The notes under the pieces are model-generated. The model was given only the letters and a program-made list of their open reading frames with translations. It did not search any database and was not told the origin of the DNA. Positions 1 to 12,098 of a stretch of 64,000 nt of DNA are shown here, in pieces (the stretch's first letter is position 1; each line of letters starts with the position of its first letter). Position numbers and translations under genes: made by a program. The stretch comes from Owenia fusiformis (lineage: Eukaryota > Annelida > Polychaeta > Sabellida > Oweniidae): assembly GCA_903813345.2 (NCBI GenBank), contig CAIIXF020000009.1:25332740-25396739 (forward strand), read 5' to 3'.

Positions 1-916
1 TCTACCTACAACATGTGAAATAAGGGAAATAGAAAATCGTACCTTCGATGTTCCGACATTTTGTTACCGAAACGAGCCGTTTCGGTAACCAGCCTAATCG
101 AGTGCATCACCAGTGATTCCAAACATATGATACCAAGAACAAAAGAAGTGTCTCATGTGTTTTCTAAAACAATATAGAGAAAAGTATACATATAATACAT
201 TTTCAAATTAAACTGTTACCATTCAAAGCAGCAGGTGACTATGGATACTTTACATATTTTATTTCTGAATGTTGACCTTATTTTTACTAAAAATGCAAAA
301 TTTTATTAATGTTGAATGCATAATTGTAATTTGGTTTGAGACATGTTCTACTTCCTAAAGGAAGAGTGAATTCCTCCAGGGACTTTAACAATTTGAATAA
401 CCAAAATGAGCCGAAACCAAAAGACAGCACGCGTTTTTTTTCAATGGGGAAATAACATGGGGAACATTAATCTTTGAGGAGGTTCTACCTTCAGGAACTA
501 ATTGATACATTACAATAAAAAAGACCTAACATTGTAAGAATGACGGCATTTTTGGTGAAAATGAGGTCGACGTTTTGAAAAAGTATGTTGATGGTTTGAT
601 TGCTAGCTTAATATCTCTGAGTCAGATTGTGACCCAAATGTGACCCAGGCATTAATGTTTGCGATAACCTACCCGAACCTTTTAAAAATCCTCGACCAAT
701 TTTACAATTAACTCACACTTCATTCCAGGAAAATAATAACACGTTTTAACACAACCTGCCAAACAGCCGAACGTTACATTCCCGAATACAACTTTTGTGG
801 ACTTAGTTCGGAAATCTGTAACAAATGGCAAGTGATGACATGTATGCGATGCCTTATTTTACTAGACTTGTTAACGTGCTATCATATGTTTTATAACGTG
901 AAATATTGCTTTGTAG
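1..916. other. No gene recognised; contains a short perfect hairpin
   Basis: I see no exon here that I can support. The only distinct structure is a 12-bp perfect inverted repeat at 63-89. The first supported exon starts at 917 in phase 1, so the upstream exon of that gene must lie here unrecognised or left of the window. Confidence 0.5.
63..89. repeat. Perfect 12-bp inverted repeat, 3-nt loop
   Basis: Arms 63-74 (GTTACCGAAACG) and 78-89 are exact reverse complements around the loop AGC. It may be a transposon end or a cruciform; nothing ties it to a gene. Confidence 0.7.
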
Positions 917-976
917 ACGGTGAAACGTATGAAGACAATAGCAAAAGAAAACCCAAAACACCAAAAACAAAATCAG
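917..976 (+). CDS. Lys-rich linker exon (1-1 phase)
   Basis: 60 bp, 20 codons, between TTTGTAG and GTTAGT. It reads GETYEDNSKRKPKTPKTKS. Phase and composition match the three repeated exons downstream (acidic start, then Lys/Thr/Ser), so I place it in the same gene. Confidence 0.55.
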
Positions 977-3900
977 GTTAGTGTAATATGCTAGTTTGTA
1001 CTTCATAAACCATACCGAAGTGAAGACATATGGAGGTAGTATTGCATGTTTATGATAACCCATTTATGCTCTGTGGATTATTTAGATCTAGATATTCTTA
1101 AGTTTGGAACTTTGTAACACCATGAAATTTCAGAAAGAAAAAATATACATAAGAATTTAAATGCAATTTTCTTTTATTAACTTTCCCCAGAGAATATCTA
1201 AAACATGTTTCTTTTAATTATCATCTCTTGCATCCAGATATTTCTGAGTAAATCAACATATAAAATGAGTTGCACTTATGAAGATATTAATTTCAATGTG
1301 GTTATATTTTACTCGAGTACTAACATTGGAATGGTGCTTCGTTTTGTTGATATTCTAAGCTTTATACTTACCACAGGGCGTATCAAAAAAAACGCAACAA
1401 GTAGTTATCTCGTAAAATTCCAAAACTAGTGATGACTACGTGAATTTCATTTGATGTACCATAAAGCCACGTCTCTCCTCTTTGCAATGATATGTCATTC
1501 ATTCACATGTGGTAATGGTTGGGTGAGAAATCCTCCCATTTGCACAGTGGGTCAAAATCGACTCTGGGCCAAGTTTTAGATATTGCAAAAATCAGTGCAA
1601 GGGCTAAGTGCCAATGGAAGTTCCCCTGACTTGAATTGTTGTGACTTTTTCTTTTGGAGCTATCTCAGGAGCATCTGTGCTCACAATTCCTCCACCAGAT
1701 ATTGCAAAACCTTGAGAAAGAATTGCCCATGGGCTGCTTTTCTCTGCTTTAATCCACAGATGAACCATGCATGACGTGGACAGATGAGCGGATCTTTATG
1801 TGCAAGGAAGTGGTGGCAATTTGGAGGAGTATAGGATGTATTCTTGCAAGAGTATGAGTATGAACACTTTACTGTCTATGCCACACATGTCACACCTTCT
1901 TCCAATAGCCCCTATACCCCTTCTACTGACTTTTGCAATGTTTAAAACTTGGGTCCGAGCTAAATGTTGCCCCACTTTGCAAAATTAATGATTATTCGGC
2001 CAGCCATGACTCTCTGTGAATGAATGATATTCCATTGCAAAGAGGAGTAATTTGGCTTTTTGGTACATTGACTGAAAAGGATGCAGTCAGCATTGGTTTT
2101 ATGTTTTCTTCAAATTTTGCATCGGGCTCCGTACACTGACTTTTGGGATGTTTATAACTTGGTCAAAAGCTAATTTTGGCCTACTTGGCAAATGGAATGA
2201 TTACTCGCCCAACCATGACCAAATATCAATGAATGATATATCATTGTAAAGAGGAAACACATGGCTTTATGGTGCATTGAATGAAGTCAATGCTGTTATC
2301 ACTGGTTTTGCACTTTTTCGAGATAACAAACTGTTGTGTTTTTTTGATACGCACTGTATATTTCTAGTAGCCATCTTAGATGCCATATTAGAAACTGATT
2401 ATATTTTTAATACATGTTACAGTTTATCTACATAGCTATGCTTTGGTTTTAATAGTTCCTTTATTTCAAACAATATACAGTATAAACAGGGCCTAAACCA
2501 AGGCATTATTGGCCCTGTATGTAACAGTATTTGATATACATAGTTCATGAGTTTAGATCCAAAGACTGCCCAAACTTTGATACCTTACACAAAGATTCCT
2601 TCCTTGATAGAAGGATAACATTTTGTATTTATCGATTGGTACAGATGTATAATCAAATGTGGCTTCATCACATGACAGCCAGAACTGCTACGCATCGGTC
2701 TTTTTGAAATCAATGACACTTGGTTCAAATATGTGACATCACAAGAACCACGTGCACTGTCACACGCCAGTGACGATACATTCAAAAATAATACTACACT
2801 GCTGTAGTAAGTAAGTTTTTGGATGGTACAATTGTTATCAAATGAAGATATTTTCCAAAATAATTTTCTTATCAAAATTGAATTTCACCTTCAAAATTAA
2901 TAACTTTTACGGCTCAGTCAACATTTTGTGACTAATTTAATTGGTTCCACAAGTGTTTATTGAATTTTCATGGTGTTCCTAGAATCATTTTTGTAGCTTC
3001 ATTTGTATAATATGAAAAGCTGCGATTTTATCATTTCAGTGGCAACTTCATTATTCATTTCCGTGCAGTGTTATTATATTATTGGTGACCTTTGTTGCTT
3101 TATTGCCTTACACCTCGTATAATGCCAAACTGTCTGCTGACACTGATCACGAGAGTATATTTACGACAAATAATGTACATTGTTGTCCTTCATAGACTTT
3201 TAATTGAACATTTTGTTTTGTCATAGTGTGCCCATAAACCCATCGCCATATGTTGTTCATAAGTATTTTCTCATTGATATGTCATAAACGAATGATTTAA
3301 TCCAGTTTGTAAATAGATTCAATTTACCTATTGAAATTGAATACTTTGGTTACATTATCATAGAACAATAAGTAATAAAAGACAAATCCAAATATACTCA
3401 ACTATAATTAGAATAGTCTTAACAATATCCTTTTTCAGAACTAAACTCAATGGGTATTGGAATCCTTATTATTGTGACATTTTAATTTTCATACATGGAT
3501 TTTGTTTACTAATATCAAACTGGTGTCTTGGTTTTATAACTCGAATGCGCCCAATTAAACTAGTTAAGAAATGATTTAAATAAAAAAAATTAAATAAACT
3601 GTTTAAATAAATTACAGTTGATGCGCGGTCGCAGTAGACCAAATGCAACTGGGGTTTAAGTGGCCGTAGAAATGATAGACCGTCCGGTCGCCGAACAAAT
3701 GTGACTGCATCTGCGTCCAATCTTATAACTTTGTTAAGAAAAAGTCGGGATATCATTTATTTGAAGCTACAATGTGCGTTGTATCATGACCGCTTATCCC
3801 ATTTTATTTTGCAATATGGGAATGCAATTCCTCTGCTAGTCTTGCTTAAAAGACCCTGTACCCCCCCCCCCCGTTTATCCTTCTCTCTCTCTTCTCTCTC

Positions 3901-6900
3901 TGTATATTGCCAGGTAAAGAGAGTGAAGGTGACGGTGGGGTGGATACAGTCTTACCTTTAGATTAGCCCTCCCACATTTGTATGTATGCTTCTTTATGTA
4001 TATGCTTGTACCCTGAACACTCTCTCTAGGAATCAAATACACACATAGGCCTATACGGCCCACCTCCACTGCTGCTGCTTTGAGAAAGGAAAGGCGGAGA
4101 AATGGGAAGCACAACAAAGGTTAGAATTACAGGGTGACCCAAAAAAAATGCAACCCTCCATTTCTCGAATATTTTTCTTAAATGGAGGTAAATTGCTCTG
4201 AAATTTGGCACACAAGAACTTCATTCAATGTGAGATCCTCTCGCAAAGTTTCAATAATCATAGTCTTATATTGATAGAGTTATGGTCGTTCCAAAATATG
4301 CTCCAAATTTCATCCATTTCCAATGTGAGGTTTTCGGATGAGTCACATTCCCTTCTTTCTGAACATGTAAACTCAAGAAATAATGTGTTCTCGGATCACA
4401 AATTCCAAATAAAGTGCTTCACAGGCCCCTACATTCTGTTAAATGCACAGCTTGGTCTGCCAATTTCCAAACATGAACTCATCAGCCCCTTTTGGTTTGA
4501 GGTTGATAATGGCAACACTGTTACTGTTAACATACAGCGCAATATTGGCGTTCCCAGGCAGTTTTAGAGTGACACAGAGGCTTCAATAGACAAGAACAGT
4601 GGTTCTAGAAGGATGGAGCTACTCCTCACACTTCTAATGATAGCATAGCCTGGCTCACTAGTCATTTCTATGAGAAGATTATCTCTCCTAGGACGGAGGA
4701 CCCATGGTCATCCCACAGTCTTGTTCTCAATGCCTCCGACTTCTATATACGGGGTTATTTAAAGGTTGATGTGTATGGAAATAACCCTACTGCAATTGCA
4801 CAACTCCAATAAGCAATGGCTGCAAAAATTTGAGCCATACCCATGGGGAAGAATGCATACGTGTTATGAACAGTTTTCCTTGAACATTGCAAGTTTGTTT
4901 TCAGCGAAATTGACGATATCTGGAGCATATTTTGAAACAACTATAACTCTTTCAATATAAGACTATGATTATTAAAACTTTGCCAAAGGATCCCACATAG
5001 AATGAAGTCCTTGTGTGCCAAATCTCAGAGCAATTTACCTCCATTTAAGAAAAATATTGACGAAATGGAGGGTTGCATTTTTTTGGGTCACCCTGTAGAT
5101 AATAAGTGTATTACTTAATTCACTGGTGCTGTTTTAGACGTTTGTCCTTCCTCCAAGGCATGTACATTTTGAGATTTTCCGGTGTGTTTTTTTCTTTTTG
5201 TTCATTTTACTGAGATGATAATATGTATATTTTTAGTCGCTTTATCTATATCACACAGTACATGGTGTCATTTTACATTGCATGCGAAAGTAAAATACTC
5301 CATTATTAACTATCATGTTCATTTACCACTAGAAGTTTGCATGTATGATTTGAAATTAAACGTCATTTCATCAACTATATTGCCATGTTGATTCACCTAC
5401 ATAATGTACGTGCACGCCATGTTTCATGAATCCTGTCTTGTTCAGTAATATGTTCCAGAGTGATGATACAGAAATAGAGATTTCACCTTAAATACAATGT
5501 TTTAGACTGACCTGTCTACTGTTCACAGTGTATCGATTGTATTTATTGGTAACTGCATTTTCCGTTGCATCCTTTATTTCATATCTGAACAAGGGTGTTA
5601 TGCTCTGGCATACACTACCGCAGAAAGTTCAGAAATAAATTTGTGTGTTGATTATCACCTAACAATAGATCTTTCAGATTTCTGACAACAAAAAAATAAT
5701 CAAATTAGCCAATGTAATATATCATAGTTTTTCTCATCTATCAATAGGTGACAGGATTTATCGTAACGATCTGTTGTCAGTTATTACAATGAAACAACAC
5801 ACACAAATTATTTTCTGAAATTCTGTGAGAAGTGTAAATATTCTGTTATTTTCCTCCCCATTTCATTTTATGTTTGTGCTTATTTTGAAATCGCAGAAAC
5901 CAAAGAAAATGGAGGAAGCCAAATGAAGAAGACAAAAGGCATAAACACTGCTCAATCAAAATCCAACAAAGGTAAAGTATTTTCGGTAAGATATGATACA
6001 AGATGTACCAAGATGCATATTATTTATTAAAGTACACCCTCTATATAGAGTACACCCTCCATATAGGTTAGAAAACTCCCGATTGCAGCGTGTTAAAGTC
6101 TGTTTATTTCTGAATTTCGATTTTCTAGATCTCTTTAAGAGAGGACTGTGTGTAAATATAATTGATATATACACAGAGGGATACAGTTATTTATCTTAAT
6201 AAAGTTATTGTGATACAAAGTAACGCAAGATAGACTTGAACCTGAAGAAACTTAGTGGTGCTCAGTTTTAGACGTTTTTCCTTCCTATAAGCATGCAAAA
6301 CTGAAATGTTCCTCTTTGTCACTCTTAAAAATGAATTACTTGAGTATTTCCCAAGTATAAAAATTACTTAAAGTTAAATACTTAGTTTTACTTCATTTTA
6401 CTTAGGTTTAACTTATATTGTCATTTTGAGTTTTTTAATTGCTTAATTATGTAAATGAGTATTACAATTACTACAGTAAGTATTTCAATTTCAATTCTCT
6501 CCTTGCATTAGTAAATTCACCATAAATGAATTACTTAAAAATTACTTAAAAATTATTCAGTAGTTCAAGATTATTTAAGTAATTTTTTACTTAAAATGAG
6601 TAGTACAATTTCTCAATATGAGGAAATCCAAGTAATAATTTTTAAGAGTGGTGTTTTTCTGTTGTTACCTTTACTAAGATGATATACATAATGCACGTGC
6701 ACGTCACTCCCATGTTTCATGAATCCTGTCTTGTTCAGTAATGTTCAGAGCGATTATACAGAAATAGAGATTTCACCTTAGTACAATGTTTTAGACTGGC
6801 CTGTATACTGTTCTCAGTGTATCGATTGTATTTATTGGTAAATGCAATTTCCTTAGCAATGAGTTAATCTTGTTTTTGTATGGTCAGATTTCTGACAACA

Positions 6901-9900
6901 ACCAATGACACAATCAAATTAGCCAATATATCATAGTTTTTCTCATGTATCAATAGGTGGCAGAATTTTTAGGAACGATCTGTTGTCAGTTATTACGATG
7001 TAACAACACACACAAATTATTTTTTGAAATTCTGTGAGAAGTGTAAAGATTGTGTTATTTTCATCCCCATTTCATTTCATGTTTGTGCTTATTATGAAAT
7101 CGCAGAAACCAAAGAAAATGGAGGAAGCCAAACGAAGAAGACAAAAAGCATAAACACTGTTCAATCAAAATCCAACAAAGGTAAAGTATTTTCGATAAGA
7201 TATGATACAAGATGTACCAAGACGCATATTATTTATTAAGGAACATCCTCTATATAGAGTACACCTTCTATATAGGTTAGAAAAGTCCCGATTGCAGCGT
7301 GATAAAGTCTGTTTATTTCTGAATTTCGATTTTCTAGATCTCTTTAAGTGAGGACTGTGTGTAAATATAATTGATATATACGCAGGGGGATACAGTTATT
7401 TATCTTAATAAAGTTATTGTGATACAAAGTAACCCAAGATAGACTTGAACCTGAAGAAACTCAGTGGTGCTGTTTTAGACGTTTTTCTTTCCTATAAAGC
7501 ATGCAAAACTGAGATCGACGTTCCTCTTTGTGTTTTTTCTGTTTGTTACTTGTACTAAGATGATATACATAATGCACTTGCACGTCACTCCCATGTTTCA
7601 TGAATCCTGTCTTGTTCAGTAATATGTTCAGAGCGATGATACAGAAATATACATTTCACCTTAAATATAATGTTTTAGACTGACCTGTATACTGTCCACA
7701 GTGCATCGATTGTATTTATTGGTAAATGCAATTTCCTTATCATCCTTTATTACATATCTGAACAAGGGTGTTATGCTCTGGCATACACTACCGCAGAAAA
7801 GTTCAGAAAGAAATTCGTGTGTTGGCATCATCAATTTAGCCAATATGTCATAGTTTTTCTCATCTATCAATAGGTGGCAGAATTTATCGGAACGATTTAT
7901 TGTCAGTTATTTCGATGAAACAACACACACGAATTATTTTTGAAATTCTGTGAGAAGTGTTAAGATTGTGTTATTTTCATCCCCACTTCATTTCATGTGT
8001 GTGCTTATTTTGAAATCGCAGAACCCAAAGAAAAGGAAGGAAATCAAACGAAGAAGATAAAAAAACAAAACACTGCTCAATCAAAAAACAACAAAGGTAA
8101 GGTATTTTTGATAAGATATGATACAGTTATGTAATTGTAGTTAATGTAATAGCCAAATATAGATTTGAACCCAAAGAAACTCAGAAAAAAATATGGTATT
8201 GCCCTTCACCCAATTCGCGCATGGATAACTTTTACATAAATCCAAGGATTGGCAAAACAGCTAAACTCTTCCAACAAAATGGATAATTCATATTTTTGAT
8301 TGTAGATATAATATATTTATTTAATTTGTCAAACTGCTCTCAAGTGATGCGTTTATGTCATCACGACCCACAGCCAAGTCGCACTGCTCTTCATTAATCA
8401 TCCTTAGTAGCACCGTTGAATAATATATTTTAATACAGACTGACATCCAATCGTTATCTAAAAGTACTAAACCTTTTTATTAAGTTGGATGACCATAAAT
8501 AAAAAAAGATATAAAGATGAAATAAAGAATATACCTCAATATACCATGTCATATGTTTGATGATTAAACCTTCAATGTCATGACATCATTATTGTAATAC
8601 TTTTATATATTTTTCAGAAGATGAAGGGGCTTTTTTATTCTGTGACTTTGAGAGTTCGTCTTGTAAATTTTCAAAGGACACGAGCTTAGATTTTGGCTGG
8701 ACACGTTCAAGTGGTAACACAAACACTGAAGACACTGGGCCATCACGTGATCACACAAAGGGTAATAAAAGAGGTACATACATACATTTACCTCTGACAT
8801 TAACACAAACTGCCCCAATATTACAGGGTGGGCCAAAAAATTGGAACATCTTTCCATCCATTGTAACTTAGTCATGTATGATCTTCAATACTTAAGATAT
8901 TGAAAAACAATTTATTGTCAACAGCTTGTGTAAATATGAATATACAAGCTCAACATTTAATTACTCAACGCAAGGGTGTTCTGAACATGTCTTCCATACA
9001 CCTGAACAATCAGTCAGAGGTGTATTTGACAGTCATACGTGGTTTAAATGGTAGTTTTTGGGACATATTGTGCCAAGGGAGACATGCCTCGCTTCACCTA
9101 GAGATAACTACATAATATGTTTTAATTGATGAAAATTATGTTGAGACGCAATAATCATTCTGTACAAGTTTATATAGGGATTGCAAAAGTTGCTCTCCCA
9201 CGTGAAAATAGTTATATCCATGTTTTTCATCATATATATGTATTGATACTCATCTTTGTTAGGGTATTATTATTACGCCGAGGCCACTGGCCATGCAGCG
9301 CAAGTAGGCGGTACTCTCTCACCAAAAATTCCCCCGGGGACATATTGTTTAGACTTCTGGTTCCACATGTACGGATCACAAGTGGGAGATTTCAAAGTGT
9401 TCCTGGTTGAACAAGGGAAAAAAGACAGGTATATATGTGAAATGTTGTTATAATATCATTGGGTAACTTATTACAATAATACAGTTCATCATTATCATCC
9501 CCGTCATTTGTGACCATCAGAGTCTCTCTATAGTGTCATGAGTTCGTCAGACCATACCTCTCAGAAGATTCGTATCACTATATATAATGATGAAACTTCA
9601 CATCACTATGTATAACTAATATATAAACTCTTTGACCGTGATAGGTGCATTCATGCACCCTCTGGGTCTCTGAGGATCGTGTTGGACCCAGGGGTGCATA
9701 ACGTGCAATGTAAATTTATCAAATTTAAGAAATGCTGAAAAGTCCGGATCTGATGTTTTTGACTTTTCTCCAAAGATCTTACCTCGATCTTGAAAATTCT
9801 TTCACCACTGGATAGCGGGACCAAAAATCTTCAAAATGAACCCATAAATGCTTCGCTTTATTACAGTAATTATGTGTAATCGTTGCAGATAAGACGAAAT

Positions 9901-12098
9901 TACATTTCCGACCGGTCTTCTTGACATTTTCGCTGACCTAATTTCAAGTGCGCATGCGTTGCATAAATCAGTGAGATGATCACGTGACGTAATTTGATGA
10001 TCACCTAACGTAATGTTTTCCAATAACCAGTTGGTAAAACTGCTATAGTGGATTCTTGATTCAATATGTTTGTTATCACTTGTAACTGTTCTGGCTTCAA
10101 ATCAAATCCAAACTTTGGTTTTATGTCATGCGAATAGAGATCATTGATTTCTTCCATCGAATACATGATGGTCGAATGAATGATATAAACTCTGTATAGT
10201 AACATAGATGGCAGCAATATTCAATGGCTACTCTCGTCAAATCTCGTGAGAACTGAAGCCGCCATAAAGATTTTGTGAACATTAGCGACAAACGGCGATT
10301 TTGCTACAAAATTAGCACAATTCAACCTTCTACAACCACAAAGATATGGTAATTTTTTGTATAAATCATCAATGTATCCATTTTGTTTATATTTCTCTGT
10401 AAATGACGCAGAGATTTAAGCAGAAGATTAAACTAAAGTGAACCGTCAAAAATAATCAAGAAAAACTTAGATTGGCATGAATTTACATGGTATAAACACC
10501 GCCTCTAATGCAAGTCCATACGACAATCCAACGCATTAGAGGCGGTGTTCACCGTCTATGACCGTGAGTGCCCAAAAGGACAAGACTCCAGATTTAGACT
10601 TTTTATTTAAAAATGATATTAAATCTGATATTGATGAGAAAATGAGAAGGAATTGTATATGTTCTATTCTTCACACAATTTGAAAAGCAAAATTTGAGCA
10701 ATAATGTGGTAATTGCGAAAATTACAAAAATGACCTAGATTTTAACCCTGACTTTTGACACTCAAAATTTTGAGTTCACTGAGTTTAAGGTCCTTTTATA
10801 TTGCTTTAACTTATTTTAGATTTTGAAAATTTGATTTTTTACTTTCAAGGTCAATTTCGATTTCGAATTGGGAACCCTGTGCAAATTGCCTCTAAAATTC
10901 ATACTATTTTCGATATATTTGGAACACTTGAAATTCACCCTTTTGGGAGTCAAATTTCTCAAAATTTGTTTACATTGAGGCAAAGGGAAGAAAAATATTT
11001 GAAAATACTTTTTGAAAATGGAAAAAACTTACCTAGATTTTGAAATTTGACCAAGATAAAAATTTGACCTAATTTCCGAGAAGGCTAGTTACATACGCTC
11101 ACTGATGCTATAATCAGATTTACCAATAGACTCCAGATTGAAAATCTAAATATATCAATAACCTGAATTCTCTACTTTAATATAATTTTGGTTCATGTAA
11201 TGTGTATTCTATAAAATAACTATACTTATGACGAAGTGTGTACTCGGACCATAACTTCATTACGTTCCAAAATGCCAACGTCAAAATTTAGTGTATCAGT
11301 TACTAGTAGTGATTTTCTAACTTTCATTTCATCCAAAAGATGACCATTAAATTGACGATGTGTAAAATTGTCAGAATGTTTTGATTACTGGTTTAAAGAA
11401 GGTCATTTTAAATTATTGCAATTTTAAATAGGACTTTTAAAAAGGGTGTGAGAAAGAAGTAAATGACCAGAAATTATATACTATGGGATAACTGTAGGTC
11501 TTAACAGTTGATCAATTGTATTTCAAAATCTAAAGATGGGGGAATACAGTAATGCCTATTACTAATTTACACATTTTCAATTGCATTTTAGAACAAAATT
11601 ATTGCGTACTTCTGGGAACCAAGGAGATGATTGGAAAAATGAACAAATATCTATTGACGCAGAAAACAAATTTCAGGTAATGATGAACCATTTGTTAACA
11701 TATAATCTTAATATGCTATTTTATTACTAAAACATATACCATGGTAGTGGAAATTATTCGTAACTTCTCACGCGGCTTGCTGTGACTTGGTCATAGCACA
11801 AACGACGTTTTAGGATGAAAGATGGCAATTACGTCCTCTATATCTTGCACGGGTAAAGAAAGCTGTATTTTGGTCAGTCATATGAGAGAAAAACATTCAC
11901 TCAATAATGAAACAAATATAATGAAATAAAATAATACCAGAATGTAATTAAAAGATCTGGAATGGCGTAGATCTTCCATGTGTTTTTTAAATTATTTTGT
12001 TCTCGCAGGTTGCCTTTGTAGCAGCAATGAAGAAAAACGGCGACAAAGGAGATGTTGCAATTGATGATATCAGGATAACCAGCGGATCTTGCCAATGA
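917..12098 (+). CDS. Lys-rich linker plus C-terminal MAM-domain protein (5' part missing)
   Basis: Exons: 917-976, 5897-5971, 7106-7180, 8022-8096, 8618-8761, 9263-9428, 11592-11676, 12009-12098. The phases agree throughout. The first five exons all begin and end in phase 1, which is typical of shuffled extracellular modules. The last four exons form one MAM domain (meprin/A5/mu, a disulphide-stabilised adhesion domain of secreted or membrane proteins), recognised from CDFES, the DHTKG-YYYYAEA turn, CLDFWFHMYG, GNQGDDW and the closing DIRITSGSC followed at once by Q-stop. The protein thus ends with the MAM domain, with no membrane segment or GPI tail after it, so it is probably secreted. The Lys-rich exons look like a flexible basic linker. 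Function is not known. The 5' end is missing, so domains before the linker cannot be judged. Confidence 0.75.
1374..2356. mobile_element. Mariner-like element with long inverted repeats, decayed
   Basis: The ends are inverted: CAGGGCGTATCAAAAAAAAC at the left, and the complement of CAGTGCGTATCAAAAAAAC at the right, next to TA. Subterminal sequence around ATGATATGTCATTCATT is repeated in inverted and direct orientation. At about 1600-1740 the + strand reads PDLNCCDFFFWSYLRS, which resembles the C-terminal catalytic end of mariner/IS630-type transposases (SPDLxxxDFFLWGYL). No intact transposase is left. Confidence 0.7.
4130..5095. mobile_element. Mariner-like element, about 200-bp terminal inverted repeats
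   Basis: Starts TA-CAGGGTGACCCAAAAAAA and ends with the complement followed by TA, so the element is flanked by the TA duplication typical of Tc1/mariner. The outer roughly 200 bp are inverted copies. Inside, at about 4610-4810, the + strand reads DGATPHTSNDS and later LNASDFYIRGYLKVDVYG, a decayed match to mariner transposase (DGAPxH and DFFLWGYLK). It is dead by stops and loss of the 5' part. Confidence 0.8.
5897..5971 (+). CDS. Lys-rich linker exon, tandem copy 1
   Basis: 75 bp between ATCGCAG and GTAAAG, phase 1-1, reading ETKENGGSQMKKTKGINTAQ and onward. It lies in the first of three tandem genomic copies. Confidence 0.65.
6320..6650. mobile_element. MITE inserted in tandem unit 2
   Basis: 331 bp with inverted ends CACTCTTAAAAATGAATTAC and the complement of CACTCTTAAAAATTATTACT. 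Unit 3 lacks it at the matching position (CCTCTTTGTGTTTTTTC), giving a natural empty site. A 2-bp GT duplication fits. Superfamily not assigned. Confidence 0.8.
7106..7180 (+). CDS. Lys-rich linker exon, tandem copy 2
   Basis: 75 bp, same splice sites and phase as copy 1. It differs by only a few codons (QTKKTKSINTVQ against QMKKTKGINTAQ), so this is a recent duplication kept open in frame. Confidence 0.65.
8022..8096 (+). CDS. Lys-rich linker exon, tandem copy 3
   Basis: 75 bp, phase 1-1, reading PKEKEGNQTKKIKKQNTAQ. It is the most diverged of the three copies but keeps length, frame and both splice sites, which suggests the copies are used. Confidence 0.65.
8618..8761 (+). CDS. MAM domain exon 1
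   Basis: 144 bp after TTTTTCAG, phase 1-1. It encodes the MAM opening: FCDFESSSCKF, then DFGWTRSSGNT and DHTK. The donor is taken at G|GTAATA because this joins DHTKG to YYYYAEA as in other MAM domains. Confidence 0.85.
8823..8920. mobile_element. Possible mariner-type element end
   Basis: TACAGGGTGGGCCAAAAAAT resembles the terminal repeat of mariner-type elements. I could not find the other end, so this may be a solo terminus. Confidence 0.35.
9263..9428 (+). CDS. MAM domain exon 2
   Basis: 166 bp, phase 1 to 2. YYYYAEATGHAAQVGGTLSP, then CLDFWFHMYGSQVGDFKVFL, the most conserved MAM core. Confidence 0.9.
10005..10217 (-). pseudogene. RecQ-like helicase fragment, motif I damaged
   Basis: The minus strand reads FGFDLKPEQLQVITNIL and then TIAVLPTGYWKT, matching the start of RecQ-type helicase cores (LKxEQxxVI...LPTGxGKS). 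The Walker A glycine is replaced by Trp, and no further helicase motifs follow. It lies in an intron of the MAM gene on the opposite strand, and is probably a mobile-element or retrocopied fragment. Confidence 0.55.
10495..10549. repeat. 17-bp perfect hairpin, 21-nt loop
   Basis: Arms 10495-10511 (AACACCGCCTCTAATGC) and 10533-10549 are exact complements. The outer sequence GGTATAAACACC / GGTGTTCACC extends the stem with mismatches. It may be a small foldback element. Confidence 0.7.
11592..11676 (+). CDS. MAM domain exon 3
   Basis: 85 bp, phase 2 to 0. LLRTSGNQGDDWKNEQISID matches the MAM strand pattern of SGNQG-x-x-W. Confidence 0.85.
12009..12098 (+). CDS. MAM domain exon 4 and stop codon
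   Basis: 90 bp with TGA at 12096-12098. VAFVAAMKKNGDKGDVAIDD, then IRITSGSCQ: the closing strand and last Cys of the MAM domain, immediately followed by the stop. Confidence 0.85.
   Translation, partial: VAFVAAMKKNGDKGDVAIDDIRITSGSCQ

Larger units (their letters stand above)
5118..8190 (+). repeat. Three tandem copies of an exon-bearing unit
   Basis: Units begin near 5118, 6252 and 7463, each with the motif GTTTTAGACGTTT. Each carries TGTTTCATGAATCCTGTCTTG, a stretch ending ATCGCAG, and the 75-bp linker exon. Unit 2 carries an extra MITE; unit 3 is cut short after its exon. Confidence 0.85.

Noticed and set aside
4205-4567. 120-codon open frame on the + strand
   Set aside because: Lies in the inverted repeat and dead interior of a mariner-like element, not in the transposase frame.
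9650-9710. Hairpin GCACCCTCTGGGTC...GACCCAGGGGTGC as a possible RNA gene
   Set aside because: Imperfect foldback with no promoter boxes; more likely a small transposon remnant.
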